Assembly (NCBI GenBank): GCA_015146655.1
Contig: VKHL01000098.1
Location: 1-64,000 of the forward strand
Direction of reading: 5' to 3'
DNA length: 64,000 nt
Source of the DNA: Ochromonas danica
Lineage: Eukaryota > Sar > Chrysophyceae > Chromulinales > Chromulinaceae
Positions 1 through 10,600 of the stretch are shown piece after piece. Under the pieces are notes generated by a model that made no database searches, had not been told where the DNA came from, and saw nothing but the letters and a program-made list of their open reading frames with translations. The translations under genes were made by a program, and so were the position numbers. How positions within the stretch are numbered: position 1 is the first letter of the stretch; each line of letters opens with the position of its first letter.

Positions 1-978
1 GCGGTAGGGATGATAATCATAGCGAAGAGCATGCTCAACACAGTGGCGGAGACTAACCAATTGACTGGATTGAGTCTATCGCGATAGTCAATACTCTCTC
101 GTATCTGTAGATACTCTTCTCGTGTAAGTGTGCGCTTCTTTACTCCTGCATGGCATAGAAAGACAACTGCTGTTCCATAACAAGGAAAGTGAAAACTCCT
201 GTAAGGAAGCAATTGCTTGGAGTGAAACAGAAGAGTAAAATAAAGAAGATCAAGGCACCCCATCCTCCACCTACATTGGCTGAAATGACTAGTAAAAATG
301 CTAGTAATAAAAGCATCAAATAGACCCAGAGTCGCTGACCCTTCTTGAGTGCATAGTCAAAGGCATCCGCATAAGTCGAGTCACTGTGAGCTCTCGCCGC
401 AGATAGACAACAGCAGGAACAATTAAGACACTTTGAGCGACCATCCCAAAGGCCTCAGAAACGACGAGGAGTGTGTACTTACTGTTCGCCTTCACTGCCA
501 ATTCGATGACAGCGTAGAGGATGACAATGATGATCTCCAACACGAAGAAGAAATGCAACAGGTTGACCCACAGACGATAGCGAATGTTCCATTGTGTGCA
601 TCCTTGACGATTATCTCCAGCCATAGGCTTGATGATTCCTGTGAAGCAGGCAAAGCGATAGAAGCGTTTGTTTCGTGCGATGACATCTCGCAGGTTAATA
701 GGTTGAGAGCAAAGAGAAGAGCGTGAGGGAGGTCGATGGTCATCAACAGACAGTCGAAAAGCAAAATCAGTGGAAGTAGGATGGGTGGCTACAGAAGAAG
801 CAGGAGGAGCGGATAGAGGGAGGACAGGATGGGTGGGATCATCCACAACCACTGGATTGGAAAGTGTTTCCTCTACTGCTGCCAGTCTATTCACTTCACT
901 ATCATCTATGGCCACCGTAGGGGCTATCATACTATAGATTATTCCCAACATGTTGTTTTCAACAGTCGATTTGTCCAA
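1..978 (-). pseudogene. multi-pass membrane protein, partial, with two apparent frame breaks
   Basis: The gene reads leftward from an ATG at 978 and runs off the left edge. The first 100 residues are polar and probably cytosolic. Several hydrophobic segments follow: two between about 680 and 420, then a strong pair around 320-200, and another at the very edge. The frame open from 978 stops at 316, yet a different frame takes over without any intron-sized gap (residues DSTYADAFDYALKKG, then membrane segments). Near 150 a second change of frame occurs (GVKKRTLTREEYLQIR onward). Both shifts are equivalent to one missing base, so this is either a decaying gene or uncorrected assembly error. The family is not recognised. 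The number and spacing of membrane segments would suit a 7TM gustatory-receptor-like protein, but that is a guess. Confidence 0.5.
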
Positions 979-1186
979 TAGCTTAAATTGGATATTTCCG
1001 GGATTTATTTTCGCTTTCTTGTCCTGGCTCTATTATTACATTGCCTTGGAATAACACACATGTCACACAGTGTACTTCTTGTTAGTTTGCGAGGGAAGCA
1101 CTGGGGTTAACTTCCCATGATGAGTGGCGTGCGACGAATCAATCGTTTGGCAAGCAGCCCCCAAAACAAGCCCATTAAAGAAAATC
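979..1186. promoter_or_regulatory. shared divergent promoter, membrane gene / RPS21
   Basis: These 208 bp separate two head-to-head start codons. GGTTAACTTCCC lies at about 1105-1116, some 70 bp before the RPS21 start, and the same 12-mer recurs in reverse orientation upstream of the gene at 23009. No TATA box is evident. Confidence 0.4.
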
Positions 1187-1690
1187 ATGCAGAACGAAGC
1201 CGGAGAAAACGTGGATCTTTACATCCCTCGCAAGTGGTAGGACATTTCTCTTCTTTTATGTTTCTTCCTAGGAGAGGAAAATCATTTACTCATTCGTTAA
1301 ATGGATGTTGTTTTTGTGTCATGGAAATTCCACATCAGCTCTTGGACCAACAGACTGTTGGCTGCCAACGACTTTGGCGCTGTCCAGGTGAGTACAAAGT
1401 CCTTTGTCTTCTGCTAAGAAAGGAATCCTCACCTCCTAATCGACTTTCTGTCTGTTGCGCTTCCTCTTAGATCAGCGTCGCTGAGGTTGACCCTGTCACT
1501 GGCGTCTACACCAAGGCCAACAAGACCTATGCTCTCAGCGGCTTCATCCGTGGCCACGTAAGTCTATTTCTGTCCATGTTGATAGTGGACGTGGTTGTTG
1601 TTGACTGACATGTGTCTTCTGCTTTGTGAACAGTCCGAGGGTGACGAGGCTTTGACCACTCTTGTCAGAAAGAACGACCAGAGCCTTTAA
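1187..1690 (+). CDS. RPS21: 40S ribosomal protein S21 (eS21)
   Basis: This is a small-subunit ribosomal protein of 80 residues, the usual length for eS21. It is split into four exons: 1187-1236, 1339-1387, 1471-1557 and 1634-1690, all with GT-AG introns of about 76-102 bp. The exon joins restore the conserved family sequence: MQNEAGENVDLYIPRKC at the start, then the TNRLLAANDFGAVQ, VDPVTG and TYALSGFIRG motifs. Exon 1 ends after TG of a Cys codon that is completed by exon 2, which confirms the first splice. eS21 acts in 40S maturation and translation. The gene stands head-to-head with the membrane gene on its left and tail-to-tail with the phosphatase-subunit gene on its right. Confidence 0.95.
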
Positions 1691-1909
1691 ATGCCTGGCG
1701 ATGTAGATTTCTTGGAGCTATCATAGACTTCCGCGCGTCCCTAGCCTCCTCCTCCCTTCGTCTCTTGTAAAGCTAATTCGCTTGTTGAAACTGTCTGCTG
1801 TGAAATCAGTTTTTCGTCTTCTTTCAACAAATGACCACCTTAGCCATTTTCACTGTTGCATGACAACTAAATTACAATGGTGGATATACAATGAAGGGGG
1901 GCAGTGCAA

Positions 1910-3690
1910 TTAGGTGAAGTCATATTCATCACCTTCGTCGTCATAAACTATGTCGATCTTCTTCCGCCTCGGCAAATCTTGTTCGTTCCTCCTGGTCAAC
2001 TTCATAGATGTTGAAAGATCAGAGTCTTCCGCCTTCAGCTCATCAAATGAGTATTCTCCAGGTTCTTCGTCGTCTTCAAGCCTCTTCCCTAATGTTAAAG
2101 CGGAAGTGGAAGAGCGAGGAGGAGAATTAGGCAACACGTCATCCATTGATTTAAGGGGGCTGTGCTGCTCGTTTGTTGCTGATGCTGGGTTCTGTTGATG
2201 CTGCCAAGATGTTGGAGGTGGTGGTATCGGCGAAATACCTGGATTTTCACGATTCTCGTAGCGCCAGAATGAATTGACGTCCAAAAGCATCATCAATGCC
2301 ACAGCGACTCGTTTTGAGGCACGCAAATGTTGGAAACCGGGCCCGGGTACGTTTAGTCCAGTGGCATCATCATGCTTGTAAGCCAACATATCATATATCT
2401 CGGTGATTATAGCATGCGCTTCAGGGATAACTTGATTTGCAGAAGACATATATTCTTCAATATCAGAATAGAACGTCTTAATCTTCATAGGTGACAGCAG
2501 ATTGGATCGATTGAAGTCCACCACATTCCAGAAAAACTTCAGACCCGCTAGACCGGTAACTCCACGTCCCCCGGAGTCAATCGCTAGGTCAGCATTTCTT
2601 TCTATATCTTCAGCAAGCTGAATATCATCCAAAGCTAGAACTAGCTGAACAAACCCTCTGTAGTCCAACTCAAAGGGGGCAAATAGAACCAACTCTTCAA
2701 ATATGCGCCTCCATGCCGTACGCGTAAAGTTTAGGCCGTTAGCTGAGAAACCATTGAATTCAGATGCTTCCTCCAAACTTAACAGGCCATTTTGATCCAC
2801 GTCAAGATTCAAAAAGGTGGTATAGATATTAACCGCATTCGTGCCCGAGAACCAGTTTATATCAAGTTTCTCTTGTATCTGACGCATCTCATCAGAGTTA
2901 TCCCTTCCTTGAAGATTTTCATCTTGAATGAGAGACACTATTTGCTGTTGTAGTTGTAAGAGATCCAAGAACTCTTTGAGTACCTGACTTGTCATAATCT
3001 GACGTATTGACAACTTATTGGAGTTCCTCGTGTCCACATGGAAGAGGAAACGTTGAACAGCAGTGCAGGTATAGAATTCATGGAATGACTCCACCATTTG
3101 ATGCTCAGGATCTAAGTCTGGGATACGTCTATAGATGTACGCCTGCAGCTGCTCACTGGTGATATAGTCTGGACTAGAATTCAACAATGAATATTCCAAA
3201 AGATCAAGTAGAATGCGCTTCATCTCGATGTCTTGATCAATGAATCTAACAGAGATAGAGTTGCATGTCAAGTCAGGATGTCATCTATGGAGCAGTTGGT
3301 GTGAGTCATACTATACCTGACAAGTTTCTCACTTGAGATGCACATAGAGGAAGGGTGTGGGCCTAAGGCAAGAAAGACTTTGGCAGAAAAGTACTTGCTA
3401 TGAAGAGCCGGTAAGGTCTTTCTCAACTGCACGAAGGTCTCATAGGAAATACCCTCTGTTTCTAATATAAACTGAGATAAGGCACGGAAAGCACCAGGTT
3501 CTAACAGACACTCTCTTTCCTTTGAGATGTATTTATGAATGACTTGATGGCGTAGAGTTAAGAAGATGTTTTCATCTTCTTCCTTCTGTCTCAGGGATAC
3601 TGAGGCAGCTGATGCAGAGGCTGAGGCTGAGACTGAGGCTGAGGTTGGGGAGACAGTGGCAGCAGACATCCTGACAGAGAGACCACTCAC
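1910..3690 (-). CDS. PP2A regulatory subunit B''-gamma-like (PPP2R3C/G5PR)
   Basis: This gene has two exons, 3690-3317 and 3245-1910, separated by a 71-bp GT-AG intron. They join in phase as EKLVR|FIDQDIEMKR and give 569 residues. The family directs protein phosphatase 2A to substrates and binds calcium. The body aligns with PPP2R3C: the FYTCTAVQRFLF block, the NWFSGTNAVNIY block, an EF-hand-like loop DVDQNGLLSLEE near residue 273, and the terminal SFWRYENRE motif. The first 35 residues are an Ala/Ser tract. Beyond the conserved end there is an extra tail of about 100 residues, rich in Pro, Ser and acidic residues, which animal homologues largely lack. Two in-frame halves overlap at 3268-3271, so an automatic caller could easily split this gene into two. 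Confidence 0.85.
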
Positions 3691-4050
3691 TCCTATCCCA
3701 TCAAGATACGCTCGTCCTTCTCAGGTAAACTGAACACTTTTCAGTTTTTTTGGTTCGATTTCACTTTGCCTTTCCTCAAAACAAACCCCAAACGGTTTCC
3801 TTGAAACGAGTTTTTGAACAGGTTTCTTCAAAAGTCGCGTTGTTTTGATAATGCATGACGTTAGCAATAATTAATCAATACATTGCCAATCATCATACAC
3901 TTTAATAGACACAAAGAAATGGCAATCAAGGAAGGGCGCCACAAACAAATAAACAATTTCTATAGACACTGCACTAACCAAAACCATAACGACAATCAGA
4001 GGTTCAACCCACACAAAGTGGTCGAATCACCTTGTCTCTTCTAGATTAGC
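3691..4050. other. intergenic, no gene seen
   Basis: This stretch separates the B''-gamma start from the stop of the next minus-strand gene. It is AT-rich with no open frame of note. It should hold the phosphatase-subunit promoter and the 3' UTR of the A9-domain gene. Confidence 0.5.
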
Positions 4051-5093
4051 TCACTTCGCGCCAATTACAGCCGAAGATTTGGAAGTAAAGATCTCGCCTT
4101 GAAAGTTATCGGTGCGCTTGGGTCTGCACTTTGCCTTAAGGGTGCAGCCAACATCATCTGAAAGAAAGCAGACACACAACACGTTGGTAAGTTGTTTGAC
4201 GAATTCAGGCAACACTTCAAATCGAAGAGAGCTAACCTTTTGTTAACCGATATAATCTAGGATCATTGGTGGCAGATTTGCCAGAAGCTTGCTTCCCACT
4301 AGGAATGGGAGCAGGCTCGGTAACCTGAGTGCGCTGGCCAGATGGTGAAATGCGCATCCACCAATACTCAGAAGGACCTTCATGACCGCCAATATAATTC
4401 CCTTCCGCTCGAATAGTGCCACCCTCATGATTATCTCCTTCAATTCGGAAATCTAATAATCGTGGTGGGCCAGGAAGGACTGGTCCAATGGGATTCTCCA
4501 CTAAAATGGCCTTCTCTCCATCTGCTGTTTTATAGCGAAAGCCAATGAAGCAGCCCACGTCCTCTCGTTGTAAAGTATACTGGGTTGAATTTTCACTTCC
4601 AGAGATGACTTGATAAGAAGATTCGTCAATGGTGGAAGCGTTATTGGGAGAAGGAATTCGAATCCAACAAGAGGAAGCAAGTTTGTTTGGCACTCCTTGG
4701 ACTTCGACCACTTCCATCTCTTGGCATTTGCCCACAGCCGTGCAGACTCGTTGCTATGAGAAGAGGAAAGAGAGACAGTCATTCAGTCGTATCTTTCACA
4801 ATCTGGTAAACTGAAGAAGACCTCACCTTTCGTTCACAGAAGAGAGTGTGTTGATGCGGGACCAGAACGACCTTCGCCTTCCCTGTAGAACTACCTCTCT
4901 TATCTTGCTTATTCGAATTAAACTTCTTAGTGCGATTGATAATCTCAACATTATCATCCGCACCTAAGACCATTGTTTTAGGTGAGGATCGCTCGGAGAG
5001 GATGAGAGAGGTTTGCTGGCTATTGTTCGTCACAGAGGGTCTCTGTGTTTCATGAAGAAAGCTACCTCTTTTAGGCTTTAGGCAATTTCCCAT
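4051..5093 (-). CDS. small A9-domain (AIR9-like) protein, predicted N-myristoylated
   Basis: Three exons (5093-4827, 4753-4237, 4157-4051) give 296 residues. The chosen start yields MGNCLK, a classic myristoylation and palmitoylation signal. An in-frame upstream start would add a Ser/Arg-rich leader and is less likely. After a basic, Ser-rich linker come two Ig-like repeats of the A9 type, known from the plant microtubule and cell-plate protein AIR9. The first carries YTLQREDVGCFIGFRY. The second carries EGNYIGGHEGPSEYWWMR, then RLYRLTK|DDVGCTLKAKC across the last splice, and ends with VFTSK-like residues. AIR9 itself is about 1,700 residues with many A9 copies, so this is a short membrane-tethered relative. 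The role is unknown. A cortical or vesicle-surface adaptor is an inference from the lipid signal. Confidence 0.75.
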
Positions 5094-5559
5094 CACAAGA
5101 TTACTATATATAAGAGAAGGATGATTTTTACAGCAGCTAGTCAATGAGACACGAAAGACAGCAAAGCAAGCAACAAAAGATCGCCTCAGCCTGCTTGACT
5201 TTTTCCTCAACTGCTGAAAATCGCGTTTATTTAATTCCCACGTCAAATAAGAATGGTGGTTGTTGTTCTAAGAGTTCTATGGTCAAGAATGATTTATTAA
5301 GAATTTGATTGGGAAAGACTCTTCATTGATCCTATTTGCAGTAAAGCTTGACTGGTGGTTAGGTTAGGTTAAGCAAAAGCTTCTTAACTACAACAATGGA
5401 GGTTGAGACTATTGACAAGTGGGTTGCTTCTATTGAAGTTATTATGTTGCGTGGTTTGTTGCCTTGTCAGTGAGCAAGAGTGCGAGAGTGTGAGAGAAGA
5501 TCTTCTGCTCTCTGTCACCTCTTCCCTGCTCGCTACTTGTTGTTCTGATACTGTAGTAG
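5094..5559. promoter_or_regulatory. divergent promoter region, A9 gene / oxidoreductase
   Basis: This is the upstream region of both neighbours. On the plus strand an ATG at about 5403 opens a short hydrophobic frame (RLLTSGLLLLKLLCC) that could be an alternative signal-peptide exon spliced into the next gene. A GTCAGT donor at 5464 would join in phase to an acceptor near 5642. This is not proven. Confidence 0.35.
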
Positions 5560-7338
5560 TTGATCATCGTGATCTTCATAAGTATTCGCATTATCACTCT
5601 TGGACTATTCCTTTCCTTACCTGGTGGTCGAGCTTATTTCAAGCCAATTGTTCGTCCATCATCTGTCATCTTCAATAAATTATCTCAACATCGATCTCTC
5701 TCTTCCTCGCCATTTTCTCCTTCGCATATCTTGTCCCAATCCATGGCCAAAAGTAATAGTGGTGGTAGCAGTAGTGGTAATAGTGAGGAGGCGGAGAAGC
5801 ACAGCGACCCTCGCATCCGCGACAAGAAGTCTCTGCCCTTGTCAGACAACTTGCAGACTCTGCCACTCTTCGCTGCTTTCGTCGGTGTCGTCACCCCTGC
5901 TTACCTTCTCCTCCTCCTCCCTCTTACTGCCTTGACTCAACTCGTGGGTGGACTAACTACTTTCCTCCTACCCAAAGCTATTGGCAAAGCAGAAGCAAAG
6001 CATGCTGTAGTAGAAGATCCCAAGGTATTGGTACAAGGGATTCAAAAGAAAGCATCCGACAGTGAAGGACGCATCTATGATATCGTGCTCTTTGGAGCTA
6101 CTGGCTTCACTGGTAAGCTGGCAGCAATCTATATCGCCAAGCAGTACAAGGACAGCAATCTACGCTGGGCCATTGCTGGTCGCCGTCTGTCTGCCCTCAA
6201 AGCCATACAGGCTGAGTTGGCACAGTATGATAAGAAATGTGCTACGTTACCTATCATCTTAGCTGATTCCTTTGATGAGAAGTCACTGGATGACTTGACC
6301 AGTCAAACCAAAGTAGTCATTACCACTGCGGGACCTTTTGATAAGTATGGATCCTCGTTGGTCAAGAGCTGTGTGTGTAAGTGCTATACCTCCTTACCAT
6401 GCTTGTTATCGTGGCCTGATAATGCGTTTCTTTATGTAGTACATGGTACACATTACTGTGATATCACAGGCGAGACTGACTGGGTGCGTAAGATGATTGA
6501 CCAGTACGATGACGTGGCTCGTGTCTCTGGCAGTCGTATCGTTCACTTCTGTGGTCATGATTGCGTGCCATGGGACCTTGCTACTCTTGACTGTGCCAAG
6601 GCGTTGTTGAAGAAAGGAGAGCATCTCACAGAGATCTCAGTCTATGACGAGGTCAATACCGGGCCATCAGGGGGCACCATCGCGACCGTCTTTCACATCT
6701 TAAACCACCGTGAACGAGTCAAGACTTTACTTGGCTTCGATCCTTTGCTTAAGACCATCTCAGGAGAGAAAGCAACGAGTCGATTCGTGGCTGCTAATCC
6801 TCTTTTCTTGGGGTACAGCAAGGAACATGGTGGATGCTTCACTACACCCTTCCCCATGGCGATGGTCATGGCCAATTGTGTTCGTCGCTCTCATGTCCTG
6901 AATCAATACTCAGATAAGCTCATCTACCGTGAAGCTGCTGTCCAACCAAGCTTTATGGCAGCTTATGTTCAATATGTGGGTCTGCTGATCTTCGGCACTG
7001 CGCTCTTCTTCCCTCCTTTGCGCTTCTTGTTGCAGAAGATCTTGCCTGAACCTGGCCAAGGCCCCAGTGAGAAAGATATGGATGCTGGTTACTTGCACAT
7101 CACAGCCTATGGCCGAGGAGACGGAGGAAGTCGTGTCAAGGCTACCTTCTACTTCCCAACAGATCCTGGTTATCGTGACACGGGTCGCATGTTAGTCGAG
7201 TCTGGCCTGGTGTTGGCATTGGAAGGAGAGAAAGTCAAAGTGGGTGGAGGAGTGTGGACGCCTGCAGCTTGCCAGGGAGAGTTGCTAAGAGATCGTCTGC
7301 TGGCCACTGGCTCAGCTCTCACTGTGGAGGTCAACTGA
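5560..7338 (+). CDS. saccharopine dehydrogenase-like oxidoreductase (trans-acting enoyl reductase type)
   Basis: Two exons, 5560-6376 and 6440-7338, flank a 63-bp GT-AG intron that happens to keep the frame open. The spliced product is about 571 residues. A Rossmann signature FGATGFTGKLAA lies near residue 175. It is followed by TTAGPFDKYG, the GTHYCDITGE block and NTGPSGGT, all typical of the membrane-associated saccharopine-dehydrogenase-like family (human SCCPDH and mycobacterial enoyl reductases). A hydrophobic segment (FAAFVGVVTPAYLLLLL) precedes the enzyme domain and another lies near residue 460, so the protein is probably membrane-bound. The substrate is not known; lipid or lipid-droplet roles are reported for relatives. 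The N-terminus is uncertain: MAKSNSGG further in, or an upstream leader exon, would also work. Confidence 0.8.
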   Translation: MIIVIFISIRIITLGLFLSLPGGRAYFKPIVRPSSVIFNKLSQHRSLSSSPFSPSHILSQSMAKSNSGGSSSGNSEEAEKHSDPRIRDKKSLPLSDNLQTLPLFAAFVGVVTPAYLLLLLPLTALTQLVGGLTTFLLPKAIGKAEAKHAVVEDPKVLVQGIQKKASDSEGRIYDIVLFGATGFTGKLAAIYIAKQYKDSNLRWAIAGRRLSALKAIQAELAQYDKKCATLPIILADSFDEKSLDDLTSQTKVVITTAGPFDKYGSSLVKSCVCKCYTSLPCLLSWPDNAFLYVVHGTHYCDITGETDWVRKMIDQYDDVARVSGSRIVHFCGHDCVPWDLATLDCAKALLKKGEHLTEISVYDEVNTGPSGGTIATVFHILNHRERVKTLLGFDPLLKTISGEKATSRFVAANPLFLGYSKEHGGCFTTPFPMAMVMANCVRRSHVLNQYSDKLIYREAAVQPSFMAAYVQYVGLLIFGTALFFPPLRFLLQKILPEPGQGPSEKDMDAGYLHITAYGRGDGGSRVKATFYFPTDPGYRDTGRMLVESGLVLALEGEKVKVGGGVWTPAACQGELLRDRLLATGSALTVEVN

Positions 7339-7678
7339 GCTACTACTGTGGTATACTTTACCATCATGGTATAGTATAGTCTACTGCATCCCTCTCCTCC
7401 TTCAACATCTCCAGCTACTACACCTGTACCTCCTGACAAGTATCTGCTATCTTGGCTGACTCTATCGCGGAGTCTCTTATGTTTACACTGATCATTGTTC
7501 CTGTGTGTTTAAGGCTCTAGCGAAGTTGTCTAGCATCAGTAAACTAATTCCGTACTAGACTAATAAACTATTAAGTAGTCTAACATGCAAGCCATATCAT
7601 TCAAATACTGCCAACACACCTTGCACTACAATCACCAACTAATAGCTGACTACAAGGAGAAGAAGAAGTTAGTTAACT
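7339..7678. other. convergent 3' flanks, no gene seen
   Basis: This is a tail-to-tail gap between the oxidoreductase and the PPIP5K gene. It is AT-rich and presumably holds both 3' UTRs. No RNA gene or repeat was recognised. Confidence 0.5.
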
Positions 7679-10600
7679 TTACAGGGAATGGGAGGCTTCA
7701 GATACAACAGCTGGAGTGTCCACTGCAGTAGGCACAGCCTCGACAATTGCTTCATTAGTGGTCGTAACAGGATGAGAACGTGTAGGACTTGGGGTTTCCT
7801 CGGGGATAGCCACAGGCGCTACCACTGCTGCTGCCTGCTCGGGTGCTTTATGTTGCTTTGGCTCTGGAGAAGTCTGAACCTGCTGGATAGCATTATGAAG
7901 AGAAGCTTCGCGAGAGTCCAACAGATGTTCAAACTTCTTTGTTGTTATAGCAGAACGACTATTAGCAGGAGATCGTGGAGGAGGAAGAGGAGGAAGAGTA
8001 GACGATAGAGGAGGAGGAGGAGGAGGAGGAGGAGGAGCAGTGTGTACATCTTCCCCTTCTGCACTGCTGTGATGCACAACGATTGAAGGATGAGCTGGTG
8101 AAGGAGGTATCTCCTTACTACCACTGCTTAGGCCCGTATTAACGTTGTCGGCATGGAGGTTAAGCAGTGGTGGTGTGTGGCTCACAGTGTGTGTTGTGTT
8201 GAAAATGACATTCGACGTGTTGCTGTCAGCATCCACTTCTCGAACAGTCACTTGACGTATAGCCGTCATAGAAGAAGGAGGAGGAGGAGGTGCTGCTTCC
8301 ATGACACTAACCAAAGAAGGAGTGGTTGGTCGAATAGGAGTTGGAACAGCAGGACCTGCAGTAGTACCGGAAGGAGTTGGTGACGAAACCATGGCGATGC
8401 CAAAGTCACCGTTACCCTCATGATTGCCAAAGCTTGATCTATCTCTTTCAACTGATGGTGAGCGAGAACCACGGAAATCACGACCAACTCGACCAGCTGC
8501 TCGACGATGTGAAGGACTTGGAAGAGAGGAAGTTGTACCAACAGTACTAGCAGTGGAGGAGGAGGAGATGGAGAGAGAAGCAGGAGCCTGGGGTGGAGGC
8601 ATCAAAAGTGCATCAACAGTCTGACTTGGAGGAGTATGAATAGCGTTAGCTGGAACTTGAGGCACACTTTGTGATGGTAGAGACAAGTTGGGTACAGGAG
8701 GTAGAGAACTCGCTCCTCCTCCTCCTCCTCCACTACCCGACTGGCTCAGATGAGGTGTAGATGGTGTACTACCACCACCACCAGTGGAAGGAGAGCCTTT
8801 ACGTAAGAACGCTTCAGCGAAGGCTTTCATCTGTGGATTGGGATTGTATCCACGACGAGCTCTGAAGGCTGACTGGTAGTTACTTCCTCCTCCTCCTCCT
8901 GCTCCTTCCTTGCCTGGAGTATTCTTACCTGCCCCACCCCATCCCTCTTCTTCCTCGAGAATGTTCATATAGGCAGGTCGTAAGGCAAGAGGACGAGGTA
9001 CACGGACATGTCCAGGTAGCCCCCAACCAGCACCTCCTCCTCCTCCTACCGCTGCAGCTGCTCCAGCCAAGGCCGCAGGGCCCAGAGAGAACGACCGCGA
9101 CGCAATGAAGGTCTTGGTATTACCTCCTCGCACAGGAAGAGAGTTCTCCCAGCGATCTGAAGTGAGACTATTGAGCTCATCCATGTTGACGGTAATCGAT
9201 CCCGACCTGCGCACATGGCCTGGCCCATGATGGTGATGATGATAGCTAGCTGGAACAGAATGATGCAATCCAGCACTAGAAGAATGAGGAGAAAGACTGT
9301 GATGATGAGTGAGATGAGGATGATTCAAAGAAGTCATGGAGCCCACAACTCCTCCTCCTCCTCCTCCTACTGTACTGGGGGATAACACGTGAGGATCAGT
9401 CGCACTCCCTGCCACTGGAGATAAGGCATGATTCTCTGAGCTCTCTCTAGTAAGAGGAGCACTACCACATCCACTGCTACTACCATCATCATGATGTGCA
9501 CCAAGGGGATGATCCAGTGAGCCACCGTGTAGAAGATGTGCTTGTTGTTCCTCCATTTGCATCTGTTCCTCTGCTGCTTCGATACCTGATCCTTCTTGAG
9601 TCACGGCATCTAGTCCATTCTCACTGCCTGTTTGTGTCAGAGCACTTCCACGTTCCTCTTTAGTCGAGCGGTAGAGATCAATGGACTCATCCAGCAGTCC
9701 CATAACCAAATCCAACGAGGCACTCTTCTCAATAATAACATACGGTGCAATACTATTATGTCGATCATGAAGTACATCTGTTGATGTTCCTGAAGAAAAG
9801 GCAATCTCACAAGAATAGTTATTTCCATCATTTCGATCTTGGAATAATCGAATAATAATTTGAGAGAGATAGCTGACATCTGTAATATTCTCCAACACTT
9901 CTTCTGCTTCTTTAGATAAAGCAAACTTACTATCAGGTTTAGGATAACGTAAGATATTTAAGACAGTATGTAAATGAGATTCAGATGTAAAATATAAACG
10001 TGTTCGTACACATCGTGTAAAAGAGTTAATTCGTAAGTCTTCAGCATGTGATTGATCAAGTTGATACAGCATTGGGTCAGAGGATAGAGAGTTGTTTGTA
10101 GATGCTATAGTCAAATCATGTTTAATCTTCTCTAATAAAGCTCCACACATCTTAGAACCAATATAACGTTTATCTTCCTTGTCTGTTCCATATTCTTGTG
10201 GAACAACACATCGTTCAAACTTGGAAGCAATTTGATACAATTCTTCCATTCCTGATAATTGTAAAGCAGAGTTATGTAAGAGATCATAACGAATCATATC
10301 AAAGACATCCGGTACTTTGGTAAGGTCATATTTATGTAATTTGTTGGAGTAAAAGTCACGATACAATTTGTCCCAACGATCCCACATCAAGTCACACGTC
10401 TCAGAGAGGTAGAGGTCAATGGGCACGAAGGACTGGAGGATGTTCTCTGTGGTAGAATGAATGTCAATACTGTGCAGATGATTCACCGCATCACCATTCT
10501 CACTCATGGAGCTATTTAAAGGCAATAACGGGGTGGGAGGAGGTGCAGCAGGAGTGGAAAAGACTGTATCGACCATAGTACCTGGGGCAACGACCATATT

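Noticed and set aside
5403-5678. Separate small secreted protein before the oxidoreductase
   Set aside because: Only the hydrophobic start looks protein-like; the rest overlaps the next gene in another frame. It is kept only as a possible leader exon.
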